Shown: positions 45,286 through 55,728 of the stretch, one piece after another
Layout of the letters: each line of letters opens with the position of its first letter
How positions within the stretch are numbered: position 1 is the stretch's first letter
Source of the DNA: Lasiosphaeris hirsuta
Taxonomy: Eukaryota > Ascomycota > Sordariomycetes > Sordariales > Lasiosphaeriaceae
Direction of reading: 5' to 3'
DNA length: 64,000 nt
Assembly (NCBI GenBank): GCA_030549175.1
Contig: JAUKUA010000005.1
Location: 3,224,001-3,288,000, forward strand
Translations under genes and position numbers: made by a program
The notes under the pieces: generated by a model
What the model was told of the DNA's origin: nothing
Databases searched by the model: none
Seen by the model: only the letters and a program-made list of their open reading frames with translations

Positions 45286-45402
45286 ATGTCGACAATACTT
45301 CAGTAAGCCACCCGCTACTAGCACCACTACCCTCAACTCCCACTAACCCCCATCTCCAGGAGAATCATTTCTATAGTAGTCGTCCTCTTTTGTGTTCCCT
45401 AA
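45286..45402 (+). other. Candidate small spliced transcript, possibly a 19-residue peptide
   Basis: A pyrimidine tract (45250-45285) of the kind found before fungal start codons leads to an ATG at 45286. After 17 nt comes a textbook intron, 45303..45359: donor GTAAGC, branch-like ACTAAC and acceptor CCAG. Exon 2 closes the frame at 45402. The product would be MSTILQRIISIVVVLFCVP, a single hydrophobic segment. It may be a microprotein, a non-coding RNA, a 5' or 3' UTR intron of a neighbour, or chance; the intron is the only solid evidence. Confidence 0.25.
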
Positions 45403-45643
45403 AGGAGCCACAAATCCCACCCGGGTTGATGATTCATATCCTCGACGTCCTACAGTGAGGACTTATTTTGCTCTCGCTCTGCCCGCAAGGGTGGCGGTCG
45501 CTGGTCTCCGGACTGCGGCTGTATAGAGAGTGGGCGATGATCTGTACCCCGTTTCCGAGGTCTTGCCTTCGGGCGCTTGAGCGCGGTGGGTGTCGATGGA
45601 AGTCTGACCGGCGTTCTATTTGACCAAACTTTTTTCATTACGA

Positions 45644-45663
45644 TCTGGCGCCGCGGCGCCAGA
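45644..45663. repeat. Perfect 20-bp palindrome
   Basis: TCTGGCGCCG followed immediately by its reverse complement, with no spacer. It lies between the 3' ends of slc1 and ade5,7. Confidence 0.9.
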
Positions 45664-46013
45664 CGTGAAGATTTTTCTTGCTGGGAATTGGCTCGGGTTT
45701 GGCATGACAATTAGACGAGACTTGAACGCTTGAATATGGCACAGTAATATTGTGTTGCACTCTCACGAGCAAGGATGTCTCATTTCTTTTTCCACAGTAA
45801 TTTCTCTGCCTGAAGAAAGTGAACAACACAATCCGCCGACATCCAACTTGTCACTATGCCTGTGTCTTCGAACACGCTCGCAAATGTGCCTCTTCCCTAG
45901 TTCTCATACTATAACTATACCTACTCTACCGCTTGATTTTCATATCATTATGAGCCCGACGCCTATCCATTGCCCATCTACGACCTAGGAGATCTATCCC
46001 ATGGTTTATCCAT

Positions 46014-48371
46014 CTACGCCTCCCAACTTGACAAGTTCCTGAGGATACAGTCCTCTCCACCCTTCTCCACAAGGCTTCCGATGCGATACACGGTCTCGCC
46101 CGCGGCCTCGAGACTCGCAACAACTCCATCAACACCCTCCTGACTAACCGCCAAGATCATGCCAATGCCGTTATTGAACGTCCTGGCCATCTCCGTCGGC
46201 ACAACCGACTCCCTCAGCCACTTGAACACCGCCGGCGCCTCCCACGTCGTTACGTCAATATCAGCTGCGAGGTGCCCCGGCAGCATACGCGGTACGTTCT
46301 CCGTGAGCCCTCCACCGGTGATGTGTGCCATGCCCTTGACGGCGGTGCCCCCGGGACTGGCGAGCACCTTCAGCAGCGACTTGACGTAAATGCGGGTCGG
46401 GGTGAGCAGACTCTCACCCACGGATTTCCCGGCGGCCCAGGGCGCGGCGTCGGTGTACGCCAGCCCGCGCTTCTGCACTACACGACGCACAAGGGAGAAC
46501 CCGTTGGAGTGGACGCCCGACGATGCGAGGCCGATGAGGGCATCACCCGGCACCATGGCATCCTTACGCGGCAGGCGCTGACCCGCGCGCATGACGCCGA
46601 TGGCGGCACCCGCAGCGTCGTAATCGTCACCGGTGTAGAGATCAGGCATCTCAGCCGTCTCCCCACCGACGAGGGCACACCCGGACTCAATGCAGCCGGC
46701 CGCAACACCCTCGACAAAGGAAGCCGCAGTGGCTACGTCGAGCTTGCTGCAGCCGTAGTAGTCCAGAAACATGATAGGCTCGGCGCCCTGAACCACTAGG
46801 TCGTTAACGTTCATAGCTACCAGGTCGATGCCGACTGTGTCGTGCTTGTTGAGTGCCTGGGCGATGATGAGCTTGGTGCCAACACCGTCGATAGCACCAA
46901 CAAGGATAGGTGCTCCGGGGTAGCCGGCCTGCGAGAGGTCAACCTCACCGCCAAAACCGCCGATTTCGGCATCAGCGCCGGCGCGACGGGTGGTGGTAAC
47001 GGCTGCCTTGATGCGGTTCACCAGGTTGTTGCCAGCATCGATGCTGACGCCAGACTGGGCGTACGTGAGCTTGTCCGAAGAATCCTCCTTGCGGAAGGCG
47101 CGGTGCGCAATATCCCTGCGGTAATACATGCCTGAGAACTGGATCGACTTAACGCCTTCGTAGGCCTTGTCAACAGCTACCTTCAAAGACTCGCCGGTGG
47201 AATTCGCGGCGATAACCCGACCGCCGGCGGACAGCAGCGAGTCACTAGACAGCTTTGTGCCGGCATGGAAGATGGTAGTGCCCTCGCTTGTGGATGATAC
47301 CTGCATGGGGATGTCCTTGGGATAAGAGTTGGGATACCCAGGGGCCGCGACAACGACAGTGGCGCTGAACTTGGACGAGACCTTCACAGGTACATGCTGC
47401 AAGAGTGGGAGAGACCCTGTGCACGCCGCCATAATCTCGGCCAGGTCCGACTCGAGGAGCGGGAGGACCGTCTGTGTCTCTGGGTCGCCGAAGCGGACAT
47501 TGTACTCGAGGGCCTTAGGGCCATCGGCGGTGATCATGAGACCAGTAAAGAGGCAACCGATCATGGGGAAGCCCTCCTTGCGCATGCCGTCAACGGTGGG
47601 CTGGAGAATATCACGCTCGATCTGAGCAATCAAGGCAGGCGTGGCAATCTTGGTTGGGGCATAGCATCCCATGCCGCCAGTGTTGAGGCCGGTATCACCC
47701 TCGCCAATGCGCTTGTGGTCCTGCGCGGGAGGCAGCGACTTGATGGTGGTGCCGTCGCAGAAGGACAGGATGCTGAGCTCGTCGCCCGTCAGGAACTCCT
47801 CGATGACAACCTCATCGCCAGCGGAGCCAAAATGCTTGTCCAGCATAATGTCCTTGAGCCCCTGCTGGGCCTCCTCCTTCGTCTGGGGGATGATGACACC
47901 CTTGCCGGCAGCTAGGCCCGTGGCCTTGAGGACGACATTGTGGTTGATGGTGTCGAGGTACTTGCTGGCCTCTTCGTAGCTGGAGAAATTCTTATAGGCT
48001 GCAGTCGGGATGTTGTGTTTTTTCATAAAGTCCTTGGAAAAGGTCTTGCTGCCCTCCATGCGCGCCGCGTCTTTGGATGGGCCGAAGCAGGGAATTCTGG
48101 CATCGCGAAAGTAGCCCTCAACACCATCAACGAGGGGCGCCTCGGGGCCGGGGACGACGAGGTTGACGCCCTCCTTCAGGGCGAGCTGGACAAGGGCAGG
48201 GTAGTCGTCTGCGGCTACCGAGTCGTTGTTGGTGACCTTGGGCACGCCCGCGGTGCCGCCGTTGCCGGGGACAACGATGATGGACTCGACGTGGGGCGAC
48301 TGGCTGAGCTTCCAAGCCAGAGCGTGTTCGCGGCCGCCATTGCCAATCAGGAGAACCCGGAGGGAGGCCAT
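46014..48371 (-). CDS. ade5,7: Bifunctional purine synthesis protein: GAR synthetase / AIR synthetase
   Basis: It catalyses steps 2 and 5 of de novo IMP synthesis, phosphoribosylamine-glycine ligase and phosphoribosylformylglycinamidine cyclo-ligase, in the cytosol. A single intronless exon encodes 785 residues, the standard fungal length. The N-terminal GARS part (about 1-430) begins LRVLLIGNGGREHALAWKL and contains the ATP-grasp elements VLKATGLAAGKGV and EEFLTGDELSIL, plus GDPETQ. The C-terminal AIRS part (about 440-785) shows GVSIDAGN, VGAIDGVGTKL, GGETAEMPDLY and HITGGGLTENVPRML. No GART domain is fused, as in other fungi, where Ade8 is separate. Start MASLRVLL is well placed at the domain edge. 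Confidence 0.97.
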   Translation of the reverse strand: MASLRVLLIGNGGREHALAWKLSQSPHVESIIVVPGNGGTAGVPKVTNNDSVAADDYPALVQLALKEGVNLVVPGPEAPLVDGVEGYFRDARIPCFGPSKDAARMEGSKTFSKDFMKKHNIPTAAYKNFSSYEEASKYLDTINHNVVLKATGLAAGKGVIIPQTKEEAQQGLKDIMLDKHFGSAGDEVVIEEFLTGDELSILSFCDGTTIKSLPPAQDHKRIGEGDTGLNTGGMGCYAPTKIATPALIAQIERDILQPTVDGMRKEGFPMIGCLFTGLMITADGPKALEYNVRFGDPETQTVLPLLESDLAEIMAACTGSLPLLQHVPVKVSSKFSATVVVAAPGYPNSYPKDIPMQVSSTSEGTTIFHAGTKLSSDSLLSAGGRVIAANSTGESLKVAVDKAYEGVKSIQFSGMYYRRDIAHRAFRKEDSSDKLTYAQSGVSIDAGNNLVNRIKAAVTTTRRAGADAEIGGFGGEVDLSQAGYPGAPILVGAIDGVGTKLIIAQALNKHDTVGIDLVAMNVNDLVVQGAEPIMFLDYYGCSKLDVATAASFVEGVAAGCIESGCALVGGETAEMPDLYTGDDYDAAGAAIGVMRAGQRLPRKDAMVPGDALIGLASSGVHSNGFSLVRRVVQKRGLAYTDAAPWAAGKSVGESLLTPTRIYVKSLLKVLASPGGTAVKGMAHITGGGLTENVPRMLPGHLAADIDVTTWEAPAVFKWLRESVVPTEMARTFNNGIGMILAVSQEGVDGVVASLEAAGETVYRIGSLVEKGGEDCILRNLSSWEA

Positions 48372-51300
48372 CTTGATGTCGATGGATCGGATGGCGCAGA
48401 CGGACCAGAGGGATCAATCACGAGGGAGTAGTGTGCATTGGGTCTGGACTGAACTGCTCTGCTCTGACTGCACTGCCAGGTGATATGCGTCTATTCCGCT
48501 ATATCCCCGCTACCCCTCCATCGCCTGGAAAAAATTAATTCACGACAAATTTTACCCCTCCCCCGCAATCGCACCCAGCTCGGCTGCAAAGCCATTGGCC
48601 AATCCCTGTCCTCCCAAAAAGGGAAAGGGTACGTACCTATGAGAAGGCATGCGGTGCCTTTTCCTACGTTACCTAGGTAGTGTAGACGGGGGCATACCCC
48701 CCACGAATTAGCAAACCACAAGGTCAGAGATATTGTGGCTCCGCCTCAACCAACAGCACACAATAGTACCTGCAGTCGGTACCTTAGTCGTCGAAGCTAG
48801 GAACCAACTGAGCAGAGCAAGCTGTGGCATTCCCCAAAGGGCCTTGTCCGAGGTCGAGGCTCAAATGTTGGAGATTTACGGATATGGAATGCCAATTAAA
48901 TTCAGAAATAACCTGCACATGTCGGAGAGGAATCAGCCGATGGATCATTGGCTACTCTAGTATCCTCGCAGCCTGCCTCTGCATGTACGGGCCTTCACTG
49001 TCGGGGGGCAAGGCGATGTGCATACGCAGCAGTGTGCACCAACTCTTTGGCCCAAAGATCGAGATGCCTTGGCAGCTGTGGTCGCAGTGAGAGAAATTCC
49101 GTTGACGGTCCTCCGAGATCAACATCCTATTGCCAGTCCATAATGGTCGGTTGGCTCTGCCTGTGCGTCATCTGAGGTCAGCTCGCGAGAGTTACTGCGT
49201 TTGAAATGTCGAATTCCTCTATCCTGCGTTGAATACCGCAGTCAAGTTGTTGTTGGCTTGCCCTGTTCAGCGATCTCGCCGGCATTGCATCATTATTTTG
49301 TCCTAGACAAGCTGCTGCCAATGTCGTTATCATCCTCAGTGAATTCAGCATTTTCTGAAGTTTGTCGCAGGAACCTGGTCGGGCGAGGTAGCAGACTCGG
49401 CTGCGGCTCCGCCCTATTGTGTTTGGTAAAGACAAAATCAGACACGAGTGTATCCCGGGTGTACCATGTCTTCTTGATGAAGTTATCTGTGATTACTCAA
49501 GGGAAACCGTTTGGCATTCTGCTTGCGCCTTCAAAAATCTGGGCGGCCAGCCTAATGGGCATCAGGGATGTTGTTGGTCCTTTGAATGTGACGCGTCAAC
49601 AAGTAAGCCGGGTTGGGGCTGTTCGGGTGAGAGGTTGGGATGATGATCTGAGCTGAGGATTGGAGGGTTTGCCCGCGGTGAGGCTGTTAGCCGGCCCAGT
49701 CCCTGCGTTCGTTGGGGCCGCCAAGTCTCGTGTGAACTGGGGTTGCTCCACCTAACCCCGGGAATACCCACCTTCCACTCGAAACTAGGAAGTCCACTCG
49801 GCCGCCCAGCGTAATTCCAAGATTTTTGAACTCCAGACCGCAAACCACACACGATGGAAGAGTGCAAGTGTAACCCCGACGACTTAAGATGAAACCTTAG
49901 TACAGCCACACGTACCCACACGTGTAGACTAGTATTTCGTAAGTTAACTCCCAGGTGCGGTTTATTCGGCCAATTTTTTGTAGTATACAGTTTGGGCCTT
50001 GTGCGACTGGGATCCGCTCTGCTCGACAGACAGGGACGCAACCGGCTCTTGCTGTTGTTGTCTCTCTGCCAGCCGAAGCAATGGAAGAGGACCGAAGCGG
50101 GTGGCCTGACGGCAGGCTGGTCGAGGCCATGAGCATCGCCGTTAGACTCCCCAGGCTGGACGCGCGATTGGTGATGTTCCACCCCGGCTCGGCTGGGTGT
50201 TCGCTGGCGAGACAGGGGGCGAGCGGCCAAGACAGTCGCCCACTTCGATGTCACCACCTTGCACCTTGCACCACATGAGAGCGTGAACTTCCTGCGGACG
50301 CCGCAGTGGCCGGCCACTGGCCAGGACTGGCATCAAGGCCAGCCCCGTCAATTCTGCTCCAATTCAGGCCAGATCTTGTCCAGGCCGCATACGCAGCTTC
50401 ACCCTCAGTGGCTCAGCGCCCATTGACCGGGGAGAAGACGAGCCACATCTGGCGCCGGTCTGTCGGAACCAGCTGAGCATTTGACACCATGGATCAAGGG
50501 GGCCAAGCTTCTAGCCTGCGTGCCTGCCCAGCCTGTCAACACGAAGTGCGGGGTGGGCCTGACGCCCACGACCGCCTTGTTCGCTTCCAAGAATTCATTG
50601 AGTCCGAATCCCAGGATACAACCCCACCATCAGTTCATCGCGGGACGGCTTCCTCGATCTTCAATGACGCCATTATCCACACTTCAGTGCCCAGCGAGAG
50701 GCAGCAGAAGTCGCGGAGAGGGAGGAGAGGACTCATGAACGGCTTCGGCTTGTTTGGATCGTCTTCGGTTCCCTTGTCCGGGTCTCATGGTTCTTATTAC
50801 GTACAAGTCTTTCCAAGCCGGAAAGCTGCAGAAGACGCATCTCCATGCCAACTTCATGCTCACCTGCAGCTCGTGCTGACTTGTTTCCCCGGACACGAGC
50901 CTTCTACACTAGGTGCGGAGCTTGCTCTTGCAGGTTTCGCGTTGCGAAGATCGCCCGACCACCGGCCGAGTCAACCGCTAGTGACCGCGAGCAGCAGCGC
51001 CCAGTGAGCGCCCGCCTGCCCACAAACGCCCACAAACGCCCATAAACGTTGGCCGAACCACATTCAGCCACCATCCCATTTCTCAGCGACACAGAGCACG
51101 CCCTCGGCCCTTCCGCAGAAAAAAAAAATCTGCACTCCACAGCCAAGAGTTGAAACGTCGTTTCTTTTTTTTTTGTGGGGGGGGGGGAGGGGAAGGGGGG
51201 GTTTGCCAGGCATCCAGCGCCGGATCAGAAATCCGCGAGGCATACTCGAGACTCGAGTCCTGCGTGTCTGGGATGAAAAACTGAGATGAAGCTACTAACC

Positions 51301-52420
51301 TCCGAACGGTTACCCTTTGTGATGTCCCTTGTTCCTGCACATAGGGCAGACAGAGCGACAGAGCGACAGAAGCCGACAGAAGCAGTCAAGCATGGGCTTG
51401 AGCCCAGCCGTCTAGCCGTGCACCCTCCATGCCACCCAACAACGACATCACTGTCAGGGGTCGGAACAGCTCCGCCAGGGCTTGATCCCTAACATCGGCA
51501 CCAGCCCCTCGCCTCCCGATGTGTCCAAGTGGTCGAAGGGTGCAGTTTGGATGCTGCCATCCCTAGCCTGCTGGTATTTCTTGCTTTCGTTTCCTAGCGG
51601 TTACGAGGATTGGTGCGTTCCCCCGCTTAGGAGACCTCCTGCGCCACTGATTCGACGGAGCCTCCAACCTAGCACAGGGGCAGAGGGGCATCTGCAGGCT
51701 GTCAGCAGGCGTGCCGCTCGCTAGGTACCTTTGCTCTTCCATCAGCACCTTGTGCGTGTATCGACGTACTCTGTAGTAGTGGTTGTCGCCGTGTCTGCGT
51801 GCTATGAGAAACTTCCCGCTCTTCGCGGGCGGCTGATGGGCGGCTCCTTTGTCCTCGCTTTTTACACACCCAACTCACGAGGTGTACACTCAAAACTGCA
51901 TGCCCCCAGCGACGAGCCAAGGACGGCCAAATTCCCACCCGATTTAGTCAATGTGTTGTTCTGGCCCGCAAGCCCTCGAGTGTCTTGAGACCACGCCCAG
52001 GCGTTGCCTGACCTCACATTCCCAGATTTGCCCCAGGAGTCAGGGGGCAGTTCCCTCCAGGCTCCCGGCCCCCTATCCCATGGCCAGTGCCATGCAGCCC
52101 AGAATGTCTCAATCCGTTGTTGGACGAGAGCAAGGATGGCATCACTGCTGCATTGGTCTTCTTCATTCGTCCCTGTCAACCAGGCCCACAGGTTCTCGGT
52201 TCGCCTAGGGTTCTCTTGCAGTATAAACACTCTGCATCCTGTTTCCCACTGACGGCTTTTCCTGCTCACTCACATCTCTCAAGCCATCTCTGCCATCTCC
52301 CAGCCAACCTCATCCTCTTCAGTGTGCTTTATAAGTAACTCGTTCGCTAAGGTTACTTGACTCTCGCTCTCCAACCGATCCAATACACAGACCTTCGCTA
52401 CAAGCATCTCAAACGTCAAG
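48372..52420. other. 4-kb gene-poor interval
   Basis: The longest gap in the window, between divergent genes. Both outer parts must hold promoters; the middle has no supported gene. Frames up to 251 codons (49562-50317 minus) and 172 codons (50489-51007 plus, starting in a fair ATG context) show no domain, biased composition or splice structure I trust. An 11-G run lies at 51177-51187. The 52260-52420 stretch, TC-rich and just before the next start, looks like a 5' leader. Confidence 0.4.
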
Positions 52421-53218
52421 ATGAAGGCAGCTCTTTCATTCCTCGCCCTTGCCTCGTCAGCTCTGGCCGCCGCCCATATCCGTCCCCGAGGCGGTGGTGG
52501 TGGTGGTGGTGGTGGTGAGTGGGGTGGCAAGGAGGGAAACTGGGGTGCTGTGACAACCTCGGTTCTCACTACGTACACCACTGTCTGCCCTGCCACTAGC
52601 ACTGTCATCGAGAACGGCAAGCCCACCTATGTCACATACACAGCCACCAGTACCGTGACCGAAACCGTTCCCACAGTCATCTACACCACCATCAAGTTAG
52701 CTGTGACCGAAACCGTTCACACGACCTATGTCACAACTGCTTGGGCCGTCACGGACGTGTATGAGACTGTTACCTGCCCCGAGTCTATCTATACGACCAT
52801 CGTCGAGGGCGAGACCGTCTACGTGACCAAGACCAACACGTAAGTGCCCGTCAACCAAGCTTTACATGAGCCAGCGCTAACACACCCATCCAGCATCACC
52901 AAGGTCTTCACCGACGTCTACACTGTCCACACTAAGATCCCGGTGACCATCACCAACAAGGTCGACACGACCATCGGCGTGACCGAGGGCTCAGGTGCCA
53001 CCGTGACCGACTACTCGACTGTTGTCGTGTCGGCCCCCAACACCATCCGCTCGACGACGACGCCGCCTCCCACCACGGTCATCTTGCCCATCACTTCGAC
53101 CTCCACTGCCATCGCGCCACCGGCTACCACGTCGGGGCCCGTTACGGCCGGTGCCAACAAGATGGGCCCCGCTGCGGCTCTGCTCATGGGTTTCGTCGGC
53201 GCTGCCGTCATGCTCTAG
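52421..53218 (+). CDS. GPI-anchored Thr-rich cell-surface protein (hypothetical)
   Basis: Two exons, 52421..52839 and 52894..53218, encode 247 residues. Residues 1-17 form a signal peptide (MKAALSFLALASSALAA). A nine-Gly run encoded by a GGT microsatellite follows. The body is Thr/Val-rich with degenerate repeats of the type TVTETVPTVIYTT / AVTETVHTTYVTT / AVTDVYETVT, and two cysteines (VCPATS, TCPES). Such segments are usually heavily O-mannosylated. The C-terminus carries a Thr/Pro/Ser stalk, a small-residue region (SGPVTAGANK) and a hydrophobic tail (AALLMGFVGAAVML), the pattern of a GPI-attachment signal. It is most likely a wall or plasma-membrane mannoprotein; no enzymatic domain is visible. 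It would be matured by the GPI pathway that includes gpi10 in this window. Confidence 0.85.
52491..52517 (+). repeat. (GGT)n microsatellite in the wall-protein gene
   Basis: About nine Gly codons, mostly GGT in uninterrupted series, just after the signal peptide. Slippage would change the glycine tract length without breaking the frame. Confidence 0.8.
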
Positions 53219-54669
53219 ACATTTCGAGTTGCGAAAGAAGGAAAATTGGGTCGGTCTTTTTATATATCATTCATTGCATTGCGTAACGATAAACGCAAAA
53301 CATCACGACGCTCCTTAACAAATTTTGGGATTCACGAATTAATGGGAAACGGCATGGCATTTGGGAACAGGGCCAAATATGAAGAATGGGAGTTATAAAG
53401 TGAATATAGGTAGCTGGCGACGGGGCTGCGGGAGGGTTGATGGTGAGGTGTCGGTGGTGGCATCAGTTGGCCTCTTGGAGGAATCTAATGAGTGTCAGAC
53501 AGCAGATGTGGGCTGTGGATAGTAGGAAAAGATAATATTCTTGTATATAGAATTTTGGAACTGTTTTGGTATTGTATCGAATATCTTGCTACGGCACTCA
53601 ATTCTCCCAATTGTTTTTAATTAAACATGATGTCCCAATGCAGAAATTGGGTAACTCGAGCCGAGGTTCGTAGTAACTTTTGCTCTTTACCTGCCATGCC
53701 ATCAAGTTTGGCTTATTGTCAGTTAAGGTTGCACTTGCTTCCCATTTAGTCAGCTAAATCATGCAGCCTTTTTGCGCCTTCCACAATCAACAGTTGCAAC
53801 GGAATGATGGTGAGTTCCTTCTCTCCCCAAAAGCCTGTTTGCTTTGGCTCTCCGCCGGTGGCATGTCGTCCAAGCCCAGGCCATCAAAGGGGTGCGGTTC
53901 CATCTGATCTACATTGCATTCAACGTGGGGCCAAAGTTTGACTGCAGAGAAACATCCTGCGCTAGACTCGTCTCCAGTTGAAACAAATCACCTGCAGCGT
54001 CTTGCAGACAACTTTTGCAGAGTCTCGCAGTTAGACATCTGCTTGCTTCTTTTCTTACTTTTTTTTCCCCCCGCTCCCCCCTTTTCCCGCCCCTTTTTTG
54101 TGCTGGTGTATGAAGCCCCCCCCTTGCCCCCCTTACATGACGAACCAAGCCAAGTTGAGTAAAGCTACCAAGTGCCAAAAAGGACTTGTCTGATTCGCCT
54201 GCGCCATGCATAACCGTCGTTCCCAGCCTCTGCACGTAGCATGTCGTTGCACCAATGGGATTGCCCGAGGCTGGTAGTCTGTTGACCACTCAGCTGTCAC
54301 GACGGGGTTTTCACTCACGGCCGCCGAAAAATGGCCCGGCTGGGAGCTGGGCTAAGGGCCCGATGGGATGGCCAGCGTTCTGCCTATCAGGAACGACGTC
54401 ATGCTCACTTGACAACTTGCGCTTTGGTAGGCAGTCTGGGGGGAGGTTGGAAGGGAGTTAGGGAGGCGATGTGACCTTGGGTTCGAGTGCTTCCATAGTA
54501 GAGGATGCAAGCGCTTCCTCTTCAATTGAGAGATCTTTTGCAGTGCAGGTGAAGTGGAGTGACACTTACGGAATATGGGTGAAAGTAAACATCATTGTCG
54601 ACTTGGGTTTGCTTGAGATCTACGACGAGCTCTTCACCTCTTCTGCAACTCAAGACTAGCTTGCCCGCC
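53219..54669. other. Interval between two secreted-protein genes
   Basis: About 1.45 kb with the 3' UTR of the wall-protein gene and the promoter of the small secreted protein. The 53300-53700 part is relatively AT-rich, with short A/T-runs. No gene or RNA seen; the frame at 53909-54289 (minus) has no support. Confidence 0.4.
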
Positions 54670-55177
54670 ATGATGCACAACGCCCTCATCCTCGCCTTAT
54701 TGGCAGTCTTGACTCTAACAAGGGCAATGCCCATATCACGACGTGAGCTCGGCGGCGTAAGCAACCCCTCAAGTCTACAGCAAGCACCCATGAGGTCTAA
54801 CGGAGGAAGCAGGTCCTCATCTGCGACGGCGCCAACGCCCAGGGCCACTGCGAGTACGGCGCGTACGAGCTCGACAAGTGCTACGACCTAGCCGCGCCGC
54901 TGTATCAAAATGCATCGACGTTTGCACCCGACGGCGAGGCCTTTTACTGCTACCCCTATGCGTAAGTTTTGCCCCGTGATCACCCCTTGATGGATGGAGT
55001 GTAATGAGCTGACGCAATGACTACAGCACATCGTGTGGAGGAGTTTGCACATCGCCGACAGGGTGCACGCTGGGCGCTGTTTCGTTCTTCTACGAGCACA
55101 AGTTTGATCTGGGTGCTGTTGGGTGGGAGGACGGGATTGCGTCGTTTGAGTGCCATCGGAACGAGACGACGTCGTGA
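54670..55177 (+). CDS. Small cysteine-rich secreted protein (hypothetical)
   Basis: Three short exons, 54670..54756, 54813..54961 and 55027..55177, encode 128 residues. All junctions use GTAAGC/GTAAGT donors and CAG acceptors and keep frame. Residues 1-19 form a signal peptide (LILALLAVLTLTRA), followed by a dibasic SRRE that a Kex2-like protease could cut. The mature part has eight cysteines (in LICDG, GHCEY, DKCYD, FYCYP, TSCGG, GVCTS, TGCTL, FECHR), enough for four disulfides, and is acidic and aromatic-rich. I recognise no family. Size, secretion and Cys content resemble secreted effector-like or antimicrobial-type proteins of fungi, but function is unknown. It is flanked by the GPI protein and S-formylglutathione hydrolase genes on the same strand. 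Confidence 0.8.
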
Positions 55178-55728
55178 GGGGCACTAGAAAAAGGGGGTCG
55201 GTGATAACAGAGCGAGACAAAACATTGAGCAACTGGTGGCATCGGGATTCGGAGTTTTCAGGGCATGTTTGGGGCCTTTCTGGGCTGGCGGGTTTACTAT
55301 TGAAACATCAAGGAGGACAATGACGGAATGGCACCCCTTTTACCCCTCGCTCCCCGCCTAATGACGCTCCAGTGTTCTCGGCATCGGCAGTCGAGGGGTG
55401 GGTGGGGTTTGCGACCGTTTGAATTGGGATCCAGGCGGGGTAGCAACAGCTTATCGCTGCTGCTGCATATGTATACTACTAATAGCATATGTAGCAGCGA
55501 GAGCGGCTCGCGGGTGACTTGGAGGCAGGGGAGAAGTGAGACGGTGGTTGAATAAGTTGAATATACCCAGATCCTCCATCTCCTCGTCCTTCGTACCCGT
55601 CTTTATCACTCACTACCCACCGCCCAGCCACAACCGCAACCGCAACCGCAACCGCAACCGCAACCGCAACCGCAACCGCAACCGCAACCACAACCGCAAT
55701 CGCAATCGCAACCCCGGCACACACCGAA
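55178..55728. promoter_or_regulatory. Upstream region of S-formylglutathione hydrolase
   Basis: A 551-bp spacer containing the 3' end of the small secreted protein transcript and the promoter/leader of the hydrolase gene. The leader-proximal 84 bp are a hexamer repeat (separate entry). Confidence 0.45.
55631..55714 (+). repeat. (CAACCG)n hexamer repeat, 14 units
   Basis: Nine perfect CAACCG units (55631-55684), then five variants (CAACCA, CAACCG, CAATCG, CAATCG, CAACCC). It ends 14 bp before the hydrolase ATG, so it is almost certainly in the 5' leader. CAA-rich leaders are unstructured and can favour translation; length change here would alter the leader but not the protein. Confidence 0.92.

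Larger units (their letters stand above)
44544..46013. other. Convergent interval slc1/ade5,7 with possible small spliced locus
   Basis: Long (1.5 kb) for a convergent gap. It contains a well-formed intron at 45303-45359 (see the separate entry) and a perfect 20-bp palindrome at 45644-45663. Other frames, including an 86-codon basic one without an ATG on the minus strand at 45450-45710, are unsupported. Confidence 0.4.

Noticed and set aside
49562..50317. 251-codon minus-strand open frame in the 4-kb gap
   Set aside because: No recognisable motif, competing frames on the other strand, no splice signals in expected places.
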